In this document: positions 18,154 through 28,878 of the stretch, in pieces
How positions within the stretch are numbered: position 1 is the stretch's first letter
Layout of the letters: every line of letters begins with the position of its first letter
Source of the DNA: Planctomycetaceae bacterium
Lineage (GTDB): Bacteria; Planctomycetota; UBA1135; GCA-002686595
Assembly: GCA_016125265.1 (NCBI GenBank)
Contig: WGMC01000030.1
Coordinates: 124,001-188,000 of the forward strand
Length of the DNA stretch: 64,000 nucleotides
Direction: 5' to 3'
Notes under the pieces: model-generated
What the model was told of the DNA's origin: nothing
Seen by the model: the letters and a program-made list of their open reading frames with translations, nothing else
The model's database searches: none
Position numbers and translations under genes: made by a program

Positions 18154-18963
18154 ATGCAGCAACAGGTCTACGAACGCATCTGCGCCCTCGTCTACGACGA
18201 GGCGGGCATTCGCATCCGACCGGGAAAGGAGTCAATGGTCGCTTCGCGCCTCGCGAAGCGCGTGCGAGCGCTGGGGCTGGAGAGCGAGACGGACTACCTC
18301 GAGTACCTCGAACGCGAGCTCGCCACGGAAGTGGTGGCGTTGCTCGACGTGATTTCCACGAATGTCACCAGCTTCTATCGCGAGAGCGAGCACTTCAAAG
18401 TGCTTGCCGACAGCCACCGGCAGTTGCTGCGAGCCGGGGCCAAGCGTGTGCGATACTGGTGCGCCGCATCTTCGACGGGTGAAGAACCCTACACGATTGC
18501 GATGACGCTGGCCGAGGTCGAACGCGAGCTCGGCGCACGGCCCGACTGCAGACTCCTGGCCACGGACATCTCGACCCGTGTGCTCAAGGAGGCAAGTGAT
18601 GGAGCCTACAACAACGCGCGGATGGCCGGAGTCCCCGAGGAACTGCGCAAGCGCTACTTCGCGCGGACCGAGATCGCCGGCGTGGAGATGCACCGGGCAA
18701 TCCCGGAGCTGAGTTCGCGGATCATGTTCCGTCGGCTCAACCTGTCCCAGCCGCCGTTCCCGATGCGGGGGCCGCTGGATGCGGTTTTCTGCCGCAACGT
18801 GATGTTCTACTTCGACGAGCCGGTCAAGGAGGCGCTTGTCGCGGAGTTTCACCGACTGCTCAAGCCGGGCGGCCTCCTTTTCGTTGGCAAATCGGAGAGC
18901 CTGCCCCCGGGAAGCCCCGGGTACGTGCGCGCCGGTTCATCCGTTTTCCGAAAGGTCAACTGA
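18154..18963 (+). CDS. cheR: Chemotaxis receptor methyltransferase CheR
   Basis: CheR methylates receptor glutamates using S-adenosylmethionine during adaptation. The 269 residues include the N-terminal helical domain, the link ISTNVTSFYRE near 66, the SAM site ASSTGEEPYTIAM near 105 and FCRNVMFYFD near 210, all typical of the family. It sits 66 bp after the receptor and 12 bp before cheD. There is no C-terminal TPR extension, so it is the simple form. Confidence 0.95.
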   Translation: MQQQVYERICALVYDEAGIRIRPGKESMVASRLAKRVRALGLESETDYLEYLERELATEVVALLDVISTNVTSFYRESEHFKVLADSHRQLLRAGAKRVRYWCAASSTGEEPYTIAMTLAEVERELGARPDCRLLATDISTRVLKEASDGAYNNARMAGVPEELRKRYFARTEIAGVEMHRAIPELSSRIMFRRLNLSQPPFPMRGPLDAVFCRNVMFYFDEPVKEALVAEFHRLLKPGGLLFVGKSESLPPGSPGYVRAGSSVFRKVN

Positions 18964-18975
18964 GGGGGATAGAAC

Positions 18976-19482
18976 GTGGGCTCGAGTGAGGCAGTTTCAC
19001 GAGTGCTGAAGGTGGTACCCATTTCGGTGGCCGTCGTCAGTGCAGCTCCCGAGGACGTGCTCGTGACATTCTCGTTGGGATCCTGTGTCGGTGTATCGAT
19101 CTGGGACCGAGTGCACCGTCGCGGTGGATTGATCCACTGCATGTTGCCGACGGCGAAGGTCGGCCACACCACGTCGGGTGCGGTCGAGGTGTCCAAGTAC
19201 GTCGATTCGGGTGTGTCGCAGTTGCTGCAGGACCTGTACGACCTTGGATCGCGTCCTGAGAGCCTCGAGATCAAAGTTGTGGGTGGCGCGAGCCCGCTGA
19301 AGAATGTCGATGGCCTGCGCATCGGCGATCGAAACGTCGCGATGCTGCGCAAACTGCTCTGGAAGAACGGGCTGTTGCTCGCCGCCGAGCGAGTGGGCGG
19401 TACGGAAGCCCGCACCATGTGGCTGGAGATCGGCTCCGGCCGTGTGTTGATCCGCTCGGGGAATCACGAGGAGACCATCTGA
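18976..19482 (+). CDS. cheD: Receptor glutamine deamidase CheD
   Basis: CheD deamidates receptor glutamines and, in other systems, stimulates CheC-type phosphatases. The 168-residue protein keeps the catalytic pair: Cys37 in LGSCVGVSIWD and His54 in GGLIHCMLP. Translation starts at GTG, with a GAGGGGGA ribosome-binding site at 18962-18969, one of the few strong ones in the window. cheY follows after one base. Confidence 0.94.
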   Translation: MGSSEAVSRVLKVVPISVAVVSAAPEDVLVTFSLGSCVGVSIWDRVHRRGGLIHCMLPTAKVGHTTSGAVEVSKYVDSGVSQLLQDLYDLGSRPESLEIKVVGGASPLKNVDGLRIGDRNVAMLRKLLWKNGLLLAAERVGGTEARTMWLEIGSGRVLIRSGNHEETI

Positions 19483-19483
19483 A

Positions 19484-19866
19484 ATGGACGCCAAGATCCT
19501 GATCGTCGACGACTCGCGCACGGTGCGCGCGGTGCTCAAGCGCACCATCCAACTCGCGGGCTTTGACGCGAGTGGTGTGCGCGAGGCGGGTAACGGGCTC
19601 GAGGCCCTGACCGCGCTCGAGGCCGACGGCGCAGACGTCGTGCTGACCGACATTCACATGCCCGAGATGAACGGGGTAGAACTCGTCCAGGCCCTGCGCG
19701 CCAATCCGAAGTTCGCGGAGCAGGCGATTGTCGTGATTTCCTCCGAAAGCACCGAAGAACGTCGCGCGCAACTGCTCGGCTTGGGCGTGAAGCACATGCT
19801 CAGCAAGCCGTTCACAGCCGAAAGCATCCGCTCGGTGATCGTCGACATGATGAAGGTACAGCCCTC

Positions 19867-19870
<4 letters not shown>
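19484..19870 (+). CDS. cheY: Single-domain response regulator CheY
   Basis: This is a stand-alone 128-residue receiver. The acid pair Asp9/Asp10 (IVDDS), phospho-acceptor Asp56 (TDIHMPEMNG), Ser86 and Lys108 (LSKPF) are all present. It takes phosphate from CheA and acts on an output that is not encoded here. It overlaps cheX by 4 bases (ATGA), so the two are translationally coupled, which fits a kinase-output and phosphatase pair. Confidence 0.93.
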
Positions 19871-21389
<1,519 letters not shown>

Positions 21390-21442
21390 GCGCGCAGGCG
21401 GCGCGCGGATTTCGACAGGATCGACGTCGCGCGCAGCCGATC

Positions 21443-22420
21443 TCAGGGTCTTCCAGCCAAGCGTAGGTTCACGCGCAGGGCCAGGTGATCCGAACCGGCG
21501 TCCGCAGCGAGGCTGCACGCGAGCGGAACTACACCCGCGGAGCACCAGACGTAGTCGATACGTACGATCGGTGGCAGCGGGACCCCACGGTACCGGCCAA
21601 ACGTCGGGAAGGTGAAGCCGAAGCCCCGGCCCACGGCGTGGAAGGCGTCGGTGAAACCTGCGGCTTCGAGCACGTCCATGGTGCTCGACCAGCGCGTCAG
21701 ATTGAAATCGCCGGCCACGACGGCGTGGCGCGAACCGGCCAGGTGGTTCGCGATGTCGCGGAGCACCTCGTCGCTCTGGGCCAGATTCCCGACAAGCGCC
21801 GCGAGCAGATCGAGGTGCACACCGGCGACGTGCAACGTGCCGTGCTCCGTGGGCACCTTGGCACTCAACCACGGGTTGGCGCGGCGCGGCTCGATCCAGC
21901 GCAGATCCTCCACTTCGAAAGCACTCAGCAACGCCATCGACGCCTTGCCCGCGCCGAAGTAGTGCTGGTGCGGGAAGCGGTCGCGCAGGGAGAGCTGCAG
22001 TTCGAGCCGGGTGCCCTCGTTCCACTCCTGCAGCAGCACCACTTGGGCCGGGCTCGCCAGCAGCGCGTCGCGCACCTGTTCGGCCGACGCGCGCCCGTGG
22101 CCCACGTTCCACGTCTCGAGTGCCACGTGCACCGGTCCATCGGCCCTCAAGTGGGGCGCCCAGCCGAACAGTTCGACCCGGTGCAGGTACAGCCCGAGCG
22201 CCGCCGTAAGCCCCAGTCCCAAACCCACCGCCCAACGGCCGCGCCACAGGGCCACCACGAACCATGGGAGGGCGCCCAGCAGCAGGAACGGACGGAAGTG
22301 GCCCAAGGTGACCACCGGCGGTAGCAGGCCGCCCGTGGAAACGTCGAGCGCCAGGTAGGCAAGGCTTACGACCAACCATAGTTGGGCCAGCCGTTCCAGG
22401 GTCGAAAGAATGTTGTTCAC
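21443..22420 (-). CDS. Membrane-anchored endonuclease/exonuclease/phosphatase (EEP) family protein
   Basis: The N-terminal ~100 residues hold three hydrophobic helices. They precede an EEP-fold domain with ETWNVGHG (metal-site start), VVLLQEW, AGDFNLTR and the terminal GSDHLALRV. That layout matches membrane-linked EEP proteins annotated as phosphodiesterases or nucleases; substrates vary and none is evident here. I chose the GTG at 22420 (VNNILS) because a longer reading would overlap the divergent sulfotransferase gene. It converges on cheB with a 53 bp gap. Confidence 0.8.
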   Translation of the reverse strand: MNNILSTLERLAQLWLVVSLAYLALDVSTGGLLPPVVTLGHFRPFLLLGALPWFVVALWRGRWAVGLGLGLTAALGLYLHRVELFGWAPHLRADGPVHVALETWNVGHGRASAEQVRDALLASPAQVVLLQEWNEGTRLELQLSLRDRFPHQHYFGAGKASMALLSAFEVEDLRWIEPRRANPWLSAKVPTEHGTLHVAGVHLDLLAALVGNLAQSDEVLRDIANHLAGSRHAVVAGDFNLTRWSSTMDVLEAAGFTDAFHAVGRGFGFTFPTFGRYRGVPLPPIVRIDYVWCSAGVVPLACSLAADAGSDHLALRVNLRLAGRP

Positions 22421-22494
22421 GGTTGCGCTTGGGAAGCGCGGTCCGATCTCCGGCCTTCCCGCGCCGCGACGAGCGTACACTCCGCGCCGAACCC

Positions 22495-23436
22495 GTGCTT
22501 TCCCTCTCGTTCTTCGTGTTTGGAGCCGAGCGCAGTGGGGCCGCCCTGCTCGCGCGTCTCATCTCCGCCCACCCGGCCGCCTACGTACTGGAGGAAGCCG
22601 GGCTCTACGACGCCTTCGCGGACGCGTGGAGCGCGCGCGAGCAGGAGGGGTTGGCTCGGCAACTCGGTGCTACGCGAGGGCGGGCGCCCGCTGCGCAGCT
22701 CCTGCGTCACGTCGGGCCGTGGCGGTCCCAACTGCCCGTGCTCGACGGCTTGCCGGACGGGGACCAGCCCGTTGGTGTTGGCCTGGTGCGCGAGTTTGTG
22801 CGCCAACTGCGTGCGCGGTACCGACGCCGCGCGGAGGAGGGGGCCGATGGGGGGCGTTTTCGCGCCCACCTCGGCCGGCTCGATCCGCGGCCGTGGCTCG
22901 AAGCCGCCCGCGCCGACGCGCTCGACGTGCGCGGACTCTTGGACGCGGCCCACCGTTCGCTGCTGCCCGACGAGTGCGAGGCCGCATCGATCCTGGGCGA
23001 AAAAAGTTGGTCGCACCTGCTGCTGGCGCCGTGGATCGGGAACCTGCACCCAGGGGCCGTGCGCTTCACGGTGGTGCGTCATCCCGTCGCGAACGTGGCC
23101 GCGATCCGCGCGGACTTCGATGGCGACCTCGAGGCGGCCATTGCGCGTTACAAGAGTTTCCACATGGCGCGTTTCCAGCGGCTCTACGACCCGAGTCACG
23201 GGCCCGTCCTGCGCTGCGAAGATCTCCAGCGAGATCCCGAGTCGGTGATGGCAGAGGTGCGCGCCACGCTGGGGCTCCTGAACTTCCCACTGCAGCCCAT
23301 CAACACGGCGGATCTGCGCCTCGACCCCACACGCGGCCGGCGCGCCGCGGTCGGTTCGGAGCTCACCCCGCGCGAGCGGGCCCACATCCTCGCCGAGTGC
23401 GCCGACATCGCCGCGCGCTACTACCCAAATCTGTAG
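22495..23436 (+). CDS. Sulfotransferase family protein
   Basis: The 313-residue protein begins directly with a PAPS-binding P-loop (FVFGAERSGAALLARLI, residues 6-22). The 3'-phosphate motif VVRHPVANV lies near 197, and RCEDLQRDPESV near 240 matches the conserved Y/C-E-D-L block. It would move a sulfuryl group from PAPS to a sugar, lipid or peptide. The GTG at 22495 is preferred because it puts the P-loop at the N-terminus; a GTG at 22423 is also open. Its stop codon lies inside the first copy of a dispersed palindromic repeat. Confidence 0.8.
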   Translation: MLSLSFFVFGAERSGAALLARLISAHPAAYVLEEAGLYDAFADAWSAREQEGLARQLGATRGRAPAAQLLRHVGPWRSQLPVLDGLPDGDQPVGVGLVREFVRQLRARYRRRAEEGADGGRFRAHLGRLDPRPWLEAARADALDVRGLLDAAHRSLLPDECEAASILGEKSWSHLLLAPWIGNLHPGAVRFTVVRHPVANVAAIRADFDGDLEAAIARYKSFHMARFQRLYDPSHGPVLRCEDLQRDPESVMAEVRATLGLLNFPLQPINTADLRLDPTRGRRAAVGSELTPRERAHILAECADIAARYYPNL

Positions 23437-23598
23437 GGGCGCGGGCCCGTCCGCCGGGTGCGCGGGCCTGGTGCGCGGGCCTGGTGCGCGGGCCTGGTGC
23501 GCGGGCCTGGTGCGCGGGCCTCCTGGCCCGCCTTGGAGCGCGGGGCAGTCCCCGCGGTGTGAACGCCCTTGATCGCGGATAGGGCCGCGCGCCTACAG
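23432..23598. repeat. Dispersed palindromic repeat block, left of the DUF218 gene
   Basis: The block contains a TGTAGGGGCGCGG module (23432-23460), a 13-bp tandem repeat CGCGGGCCTGGTG in about 4.7 copies (23461-23521), a module with nested hairpins GGCCTCCTGGCC and CGCGGGGCAGTCCCCGCG (23509-23557), and an inverted copy of the first module (23571-23598). The same modules recur in opposite orientation at 24649-24904. It resembles REP/BIME-like intergenic repeats. Confidence 0.75.
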
Positions 23599-23606
23599 CG
23601 CTCCCG

Positions 23607-24602
23607 TCACCCCCGCGACCTCGACCACAGCGGGCGGAACGTGCTGTGCCAATAGGCCGCGACTTCGCGCGCCATGAACTGCGGCAATCGCGCGAGCGTG
23701 CGTGTTTCCTCGGCCGGCACGGTTGCCACACGGAGCCCCACGCGTCGGAACTCCAAGTCGACACGCGGCAAGTGGTAGAAGTGGCTGACGACGAGAAGGC
23801 GGCGCGGGCGCTCTTTGCGATAGAGCTCCTCGCAAAACGCGACGGTCTGCGACGTGCTCGTGCCACCGATGTCGAGCCGCATTGCTTCCCTTGGAACCCC
23901 GAGGGAAACCGCGTGACGCACCATCGCCTCGGTTTCGTGGACGGCCCCGTCGCCCGGTCCGCCGCTCAGGATGAGCTCGCGCACCAAGCCCTGGTGGTAG
24001 AGCCTCGCCGCGGTCCCCACCCGGTCCGACAAAGCGAGCGATGGCCTTCCGTCCGCGTAGGCGCGGGCGCCAAAAACGACCGCTGCATCGGCCGGCTGGC
24101 GGTAGTCGGTGGCTCCGAAGCAGAGCATCTGCAACAGGGCGAACGCAACGGCCGCACCGCCTGCAACCGCGATCGAAGCCGCGTGCTCCCGGGTTGTCGC
24201 TCCGCGGTTCGGTCGAACCTTCACAGCCGCATACAGCAACCAGACCCCGGTGCCCGCGACAAACAGCGAGAGGGGAACGGGAAAGCCCAACGCGATGCGG
24301 CCAGAGCTGTCGAGCCACCAAACGTTGCCAACATCCACCAACGCCTTGGCGATCATCGCGGTCAGCACCACCGCCGTCGCACCGCGCCGCCAACGCCCCG
24401 CATCGGGCCGGAACGCATACAGCAGCAGCAACAGCGCGAACGACCACTGCAGACCGCTCTGCCAGCTTTCGCCAAGGCCGCGCATGTCGAGCCAGAGGGG
24501 GCTGGTATCGAAGTCGGCGTGCATCCATTCGCCGACGCAGTTCAAGGCAGCGGTGCAACCCACAAACAGCGCAAGTCCACGTGCGATCGCTCGGCTCAAC
24601 AT
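23607..24602 (-). CDS. YdcF/ElyC-type DUF218 membrane protein
   Basis: The 331 residues start with four or five hydrophobic segments (to about residue 165) and end with a DUF218 domain: ADAAVVFGARAYADGRPS, then GLVRELILSGG and SHFYHLPRVD near 285. ElyC and SanA of this family act in envelope and peptidoglycan-precursor homeostasis; the chemistry is unsettled. The ATG at 24602 follows a TAGGAT box. Inverted copies of one repeat family flank the gene on both sides, about 10 bp beyond its stop and 45 bp before its start. Confidence 0.8.
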   Translation of the reverse strand: MLSRAIARGLALFVGCTAALNCVGEWMHADFDTSPLWLDMRGLGESWQSGLQWSFALLLLLYAFRPDAGRWRRGATAVVLTAMIAKALVDVGNVWWLDSSGRIALGFPVPLSLFVAGTGVWLLYAAVKVRPNRGATTREHAASIAVAGGAAVAFALLQMLCFGATDYRQPADAAVVFGARAYADGRPSLALSDRVGTAARLYHQGLVRELILSGGPGDGAVHETEAMVRHAVSLGVPREAMRLDIGGTSTSQTVAFCEELYRKERPRRLLVVSHFYHLPRVDLEFRRVGLRVATVPAEETRTLARLPQFMAREVAAYWHSTFRPLWSRSRG

Positions 24603-24611
24603 GAGGGTCTC

Positions 24612-24617
24612 ATCCTA
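24612..24617 (-). promoter_or_regulatory. Candidate -10 box upstream of the DUF218 gene
   Basis: TAGGAT on the minus strand lies nine bases before the ATG at 24602. It is consistent with the other TAGnnT sites; no -35 element is seen. Confidence 0.3.
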
Positions 24618-24648
24618 GTGGCGGGCGAGCGGTTTCGGACGTATCGTT

Positions 24649-24904
24649 CCCCTTGGGCGCGGACAGGGCCGCGCCCCTACAGAACGGGTTCGCGAGGCAC
24701 GCGACTCCCCACCTATGGAACAACGCCGCCGATCAGCAGCGACGTCGCACTGGGTGCGCGGGCCGGGTGCGCGGGCCTCCTGGCCCGCCTTGGTCCGGAC
24801 CCCGTAGTGCGGTCTGTAGGGGCGCGGCCCTGTCCGCGCCCAAGGGGTGTCGAACCGCGGGGACCAGCCCCGCGCTCCAAGGCGAGCCAGAGGCCCGCGC
24901 ACCC
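24649..24904. repeat. Inverted-repeat block, right of the DUF218 gene
   Basis: A perfect 35-bp inverted repeat occupies 24649-24683 and 24813-24847. Each arm is itself palindromic (GGGCGCGG-ACAGGG-CCGCGCCC). Between the arms lies a partial copy of the GTGCGCGGGCC repeat. 24855-24904 is an inverted copy of the 23509-23557 module. The 24603-25039 gap holds no gene; this block and the hairpin at 24966-25029 fill most of it. Confidence 0.85.
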
Positions 24905-24965
24905 AGCCGCGCATCGCTGCGGAGGAGCACCGTCGCTGCGTAGGTGGAACGTCTCGGAACCGCGG

Positions 24966-25029
24966 AACCGAGTGCGGGCAAAGTCTGCCGGTCATTGAAA
25001 CGACCGGTGGATTTTGTCCGTACTCGGTT
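24966..25029 (+). other. Long stem-loop, 28 bp stem with 8-base loop
   Basis: Bases 24966-24993 pair with 25002-25029 around the loop ATTGAAAC. All 28 positions pair in a plus-strand RNA, five of them as G-U wobbles; in a minus-strand RNA those five become C-A mismatches. It starts 11 bp past the HEAT-protein stop, which is on the minus strand. No T-run flanks it on that strand, so a plain terminator is less likely than a structured RNA or a palindromic repeat remnant. Confidence 0.7.
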
Positions 25030-25039
25030 GCGCTCCCGA

Positions 25040-28039
25040 CTACGAATCTTCGGGCGGAGCGGGATCCTTGGCCGGTGCGGGCGCCAGGGGGCGTGTGTGC
25101 AGGCGGTCCAGGGATTCGCGCGCGGCGGTGCGCACGGCGGGGTCGGGGTCGGCCAGGAGCGCGATCAGGCGCGGGATCGCTGCGGCGGCGCCGAGAGTGG
25201 CCAGGCCGCGCGCGGCTTCGGCGCGCAGGGCGGGTTGCGCATGGCCGAGCAGCGCGAACAACTCCGCGACTGCCTGGGCTTCGCTCGGCACCGCCGCATT
25301 GGCTTCGCCCGCAGCGCGGTACCGCGACCATGTGTCGAGGGCCGCCGAGGCGGCATCGACGACCTCGAGGTTCGGAGAGAGAAGCGCCGCGCGCAGAGCC
25401 ACTGCCGCGACGTCGTTCTCGGGGAAACGGCGCAGGGAGTCGATGGCGTCCACGTGGAACCGCGCTGACCCATACAACGGTCCAGTGACGAAATCGGCGA
25501 GCCCTTGGATCGCCTCGGGTACGCCCAGCCCTCCGGCCAGTTGAATCGCCTCGCGCGATGGGAAATGGACCAGCAGGTTGCGAAGAAGCGTCGCGGTGCG
25601 CGGCTGAACTTGATGGCGAATCTCCGCCGCCACTGCGGGCAGCTTCGAGCTCGGGAGTTGGATCCTTGTGCCGCGCTCCGCTAGGGCCAAATGGTCTTCG
25701 AGCACGGCGACCAAGGCCTCTTGCACTCCCGGCTGACCAGGCGCAATCCACTGGTACACACGGGGGCGCGTGATTCGCGCGCCCGAAGTGACGCTGGGGT
25801 CGAATGGCACCGTTGACAGCCACCGCACCAGCGCTCCGTTGGGATCGACGAAGGCAAACTTCTCCGGTGCCGGGTCGGACACCCAGCCCTCGTTGGATCC
25901 AGCGAGATCCGCAGCTAGCACGAGGAGGGTTTGGTCGTCCGCGGCGCCTTGGGATGTGAGGTACGGCGCCGCTTTGACGCGCAACATCACGGGGAGTGCC
26001 TCATCCTCGACCAGCCCCCGCACCAATGCCGGGTCGCCTGCCGCCTCCAACAGCGTTTCCCACGTCTGCCACTGAGCTGGCGCCTCGTGCCACAGGCTGA
26101 CCATGACCCACTTGCGATCGTCGGGATGTAGCGGAGCGAACATCGAACGGAGCCGATCTTTGTTTCCAAGCTGGAGCAGATGAACGAGGAAGGGCTTGGA
26201 CCGCGTCTCAGAGGCCAAGCTCATGGCTTCGGTGTGCATACCGAGCTCGTCAAGCCGCCTCGCAACGCCCCCCGTACTGAACCTTAAGGGGTGGTCGAAA
26301 CGGAGCCGCGCAGCTAGCACGTCGAACCAGGCACCGCCGGGCGAGTTGGAGTCGTCGAGCCAGGAATCGACCGCCCGTAGCACGTTCTCCGTGGGCTCCA
26401 CCAGCAACCGCAAGAGTTCCCGGCGCGCAAGCTCCGGCGTGTTCCACGGTCCAGAAGCCCATCTGCCGCGGAGGTCTTCGGCCAGTGCGTCGAACACGGC
26501 AGCGCACAGCTCCGGTTCCTCTTGCAGCCACGAGCGTATCCACTCCGCCTGGGTGCTGGCCAGGCCAGCGGGTCGCGTGCGAGCCGCAATGCGCTCGCTG
26601 ATCCAATCGGCGAGGGAAGAGCGCACCGCCGGTGTCGAGGACTGCAAGCCCGCACGCAGCCATTCGGATTGCAGGATCCAACTGTGTGGCAAGGCCTCGA
26701 AGGCCTGGTCGCGGAGAGAAGGATCCGCATCCGCGATCAGAGCGGTCCAGGCCTTCCGCAGGCGCGATTCTGCAGGCGGGGCGCTGGAGACCTCGTTGCT
26801 CGATAGCGTCCCTGTCACGTCCATCGCCAGCCTTCTGTGGGCAACATCCGCGTGGGTTGCCCAATCGAGCAGGGTGCGATCCGTGTATCTCAGGAAGAAG
26901 GAGCCTGCGATCAGTTGGATGTCCCGTTCCGGATGGGCTAGCAGCGGTCGAAAGAGATCTGTGTGCCACGGTTGGAAGCTAAGCCATTGGGCTTCGCGGG
27001 GAGCGCTCACGGCAACCTGCAGATCCCCAAATCCCTCGAGCAACGCCCTCGCTCTCGCGCCGTCTGCGGTCAAGACCGCTTCCGACCAGGCGCGCACCAG
27101 CTCAGGGGGCAGCTCCCGTTGGCTGCGCATCTCGCTCAGCACATTGCGAATCGAAGGCCAAAGGTCGAGATCCCGTCGGCCGAGCAGTCTGGCAAGGATT
27201 GGTGTCAACGCTTCCAGGGTGCTGGGAACGCGCACCGTGCGGCTGGCGGCGCTGCTCAGGGCGCGAAGCATCCACTCGTCGCAGGCAGCACCGCGCCGCT
27301 GGGCGGACGCGCTGTCGAACCGTGCAAGCTTGTCGGGGGCGCTCTGGGCGAGGGCTGCGAGGGTGTTCGCCATCGTGCGCGGCCCCACGTCCACGACGAC
27401 GCGACTGCAGTCCCATTGCAGCAGCAGCACGAAGAGGGGAGCGACCTCCCACCGCTCCGCCACCGATCCCTCGCCGCGCGCAGTGACGCCTGCACGAACC
27501 CGATCGTACACATCGCGGTCCACGGCGCCGAACTCCGCGCGGATCCACGTGGCGCCCCAGGGTTCGAGCACCTCGTCGAGCCAGTCGATTCCGCCGGCGG
27601 ATCCGGACTGCCGGAGAGCGGTGGCCCGCGCGAGGAGTTCGGGACGCGTCGAGAGTTCGTTGAGCAGCGCCGTCAACTCCGGGGACACGAGTGCCGGATC
27701 GAAACTCGATGGCGGTGCTACCAGACCGGTCCGTTTGTCTTCGCGGACGCCGAACTCGATCCACAGGTCGGCCCGGGCACAAAGCAGTGTGGTCAGATCA
27801 CCCTTGAGAGTGGCCGTTGGCACTCGACCTGCGGCGAGCTCGGTCTGGGTCCATTTGAGGGCATGACCGAGTAGACGTTCCGCCAGTGCGAGGTGGATAT
27901 CGTCGTGCGGTTGCGTGGCTAGAGCGATCTGCAGCTCGGCCACGCTATTGCGGAAGGGGGGCTCTTCCGCGGGCTCCTGCGCGGGGGCGGCCGCCAGGCA
28001 GGTGAGGGTCAGGGCTGCGAGCAGTTGGGCGAACATCAT
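25040..28039 (-). CDS. Exported HEAT-repeat-like protein
   Basis: The 999-residue protein starts with a signal peptide (QLLAALTLTCLAAAPAQ, cleavage near residue 20). The rest is almost wholly helical, with repeating pairs of amphipathic helices. The clearest HEAT/PBS-lyase-type units are near the C-terminus (AELFALLGHAQPALRAEAAR, then RLIALLADPDPAVRTAARES). The tail is Pro/Ala-rich. Such scaffolds bind proteins; no partner is evident. The ATG at 28039 was chosen because GGAG lies eight bases upstream; a second ATG follows directly. The gene shares a strand with the two-component genes, after a 140 bp gap. Confidence 0.78.
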   Translation of the reverse strand: MMFAQLLAALTLTCLAAAPAQEPAEEPPFRNSVAELQIALATQPHDDIHLALAERLLGHALKWTQTELAAGRVPTATLKGDLTTLLCARADLWIEFGVREDKRTGLVAPPSSFDPALVSPELTALLNELSTRPELLARATALRQSGSAGGIDWLDEVLEPWGATWIRAEFGAVDRDVYDRVRAGVTARGEGSVAERWEVAPLFVLLLQWDCSRVVVDVGPRTMANTLAALAQSAPDKLARFDSASAQRRGAACDEWMLRALSSAASRTVRVPSTLEALTPILARLLGRRDLDLWPSIRNVLSEMRSQRELPPELVRAWSEAVLTADGARARALLEGFGDLQVAVSAPREAQWLSFQPWHTDLFRPLLAHPERDIQLIAGSFFLRYTDRTLLDWATHADVAHRRLAMDVTGTLSSNEVSSAPPAESRLRKAWTALIADADPSLRDQAFEALPHSWILQSEWLRAGLQSSTPAVRSSLADWISERIAARTRPAGLASTQAEWIRSWLQEEPELCAAVFDALAEDLRGRWASGPWNTPELARRELLRLLVEPTENVLRAVDSWLDDSNSPGGAWFDVLAARLRFDHPLRFSTGGVARRLDELGMHTEAMSLASETRSKPFLVHLLQLGNKDRLRSMFAPLHPDDRKWVMVSLWHEAPAQWQTWETLLEAAGDPALVRGLVEDEALPVMLRVKAAPYLTSQGAADDQTLLVLAADLAGSNEGWVSDPAPEKFAFVDPNGALVRWLSTVPFDPSVTSGARITRPRVYQWIAPGQPGVQEALVAVLEDHLALAERGTRIQLPSSKLPAVAAEIRHQVQPRTATLLRNLLVHFPSREAIQLAGGLGVPEAIQGLADFVTGPLYGSARFHVDAIDSLRRFPENDVAAVALRAALLSPNLEVVDAASAALDTWSRYRAAGEANAAVPSEAQAVAELFALLGHAQPALRAEAARGLATLGAAAAIPRLIALLADPDPAVRTAARESLDRLHTRPLAPAPAKDPAPPEDS

Positions 28040-28179
28040 GGAAGTTCTCCTCGGGCGTTCCTCTTGCGCTGCCCCCGAGTGGGGCGGCGCTGTCGTCACT
28101 TTCGACGACGGAGGGCCCCGCGGTCTCCCTCGCCGTGCCAACCCAATGTCACCGCCAGGTCAACGGCTGCCGGGCAGGT

Positions 28180-28878
28180 CTACCGCACCAGCGTGTAGCC
28201 GACGCCGCGCACCGTTCGCAGGTGCACGGGCGCGTCGGGATCCGGCTCGAGCTTCTTGCGCAGTTTCAGCATGTGTTGGTCGACGGTGCGCGGCGTCACG
28301 TCGACGCCCCGGCCCCAGACACCGTCCAGCAGCGCCTCCCGCGACAGCACTTGCCCCTCGCGGTCCAAGAGGTAGCGCAAGAGCTCGAGTTCGCGCCGCG
28401 AAAGCGGGATCGTTTCGTTGCCACGCTCGAGCCGGTACCCCGCAAAGTCGACGGTCGCCGCGCCGATGCGCACGCTGGTCCCCGCAGCCAGCCCAGGCAC
28501 ATCCCCCCGCACCCGCGCGAGCAGCGCCTCCATGCGCAACAGAAGCTCGCGCGCCAGAAATGGTTTCACCACGTAGTCGTCCGCGCCCAGCTCCAACCCT
28601 TGGATCCGGTCGAATCCCTCGCCCCGCGCCGTCAAGACGATCACCGGCGCCGTGCAGCGGTCCGCGCGCAGGGCCCGCAGTACGCTGAAGCCGTCGCGGC
28701 CGGGCAGCATCAAGTCGAGCAGCACGAGAGCGGGGTCCTCCGACAACGCAAGCGCCAACCCACGCTCCCCATCCGGCGCCACCAACACGCGGTAACCGGC
28801 TTCGCGCAAATCGTCGACGAGCGGCAGTCGGATGGAGGGTTCGTCCTCGATCAAGAGCACGGTGCGCTCAGGTGTCAT
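28180..28878 (-). CDS. OmpR/PhoB-type response regulator
   Basis: The 232 residues comprise a receiver (Glu11-Asp12, phospho-acceptor Asp55 in LLDLMLPG, Lys in VVKPF near 107) and a winged-helix DNA-binding domain (SRRELELLRYLLDREGQVLS to RTVRGVGYTLV). It should act as a transcription factor for the kinase encoded just before it. The ATG overlaps the kinase stop (ATGA), so the two are co-translated. Target genes are unknown. Confidence 0.93.
   Translation of the reverse strand: MTPERTVLLIEDEPSIRLPLVDDLREAGYRVLVAPDGERGLALALSEDPALVLLDLMLPGRDGFSVLRALRADRCTAPVIVLTARGEGFDRIQGLELGADDYVVKPFLARELLLRMEALLARVRGDVPGLAAGTSVRIGAATVDFAGYRLERGNETIPLSRRELELLRYLLDREGQVLSREALLDGVWGRGVDVTPRTVDQHMLKLRKKLEPDPDAPVHLRTVRGVGYTLVR

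Noticed and set aside
23461..23521. 13-bp tandem repeat as a possible replication origin iteron set
   Set aside because: No DnaA boxes, AT-rich unwinding element or replication gene are nearby; it belongs to the dispersed repeat block.
24986..25010. Possible CRISPR repeat: ATTGAAAC, the common 3' end of CRISPR repeats, in a dyad context
   Set aside because: It is a single copy in the loop of one hairpin, with no spacers, no second repeat and no cas genes nearby.
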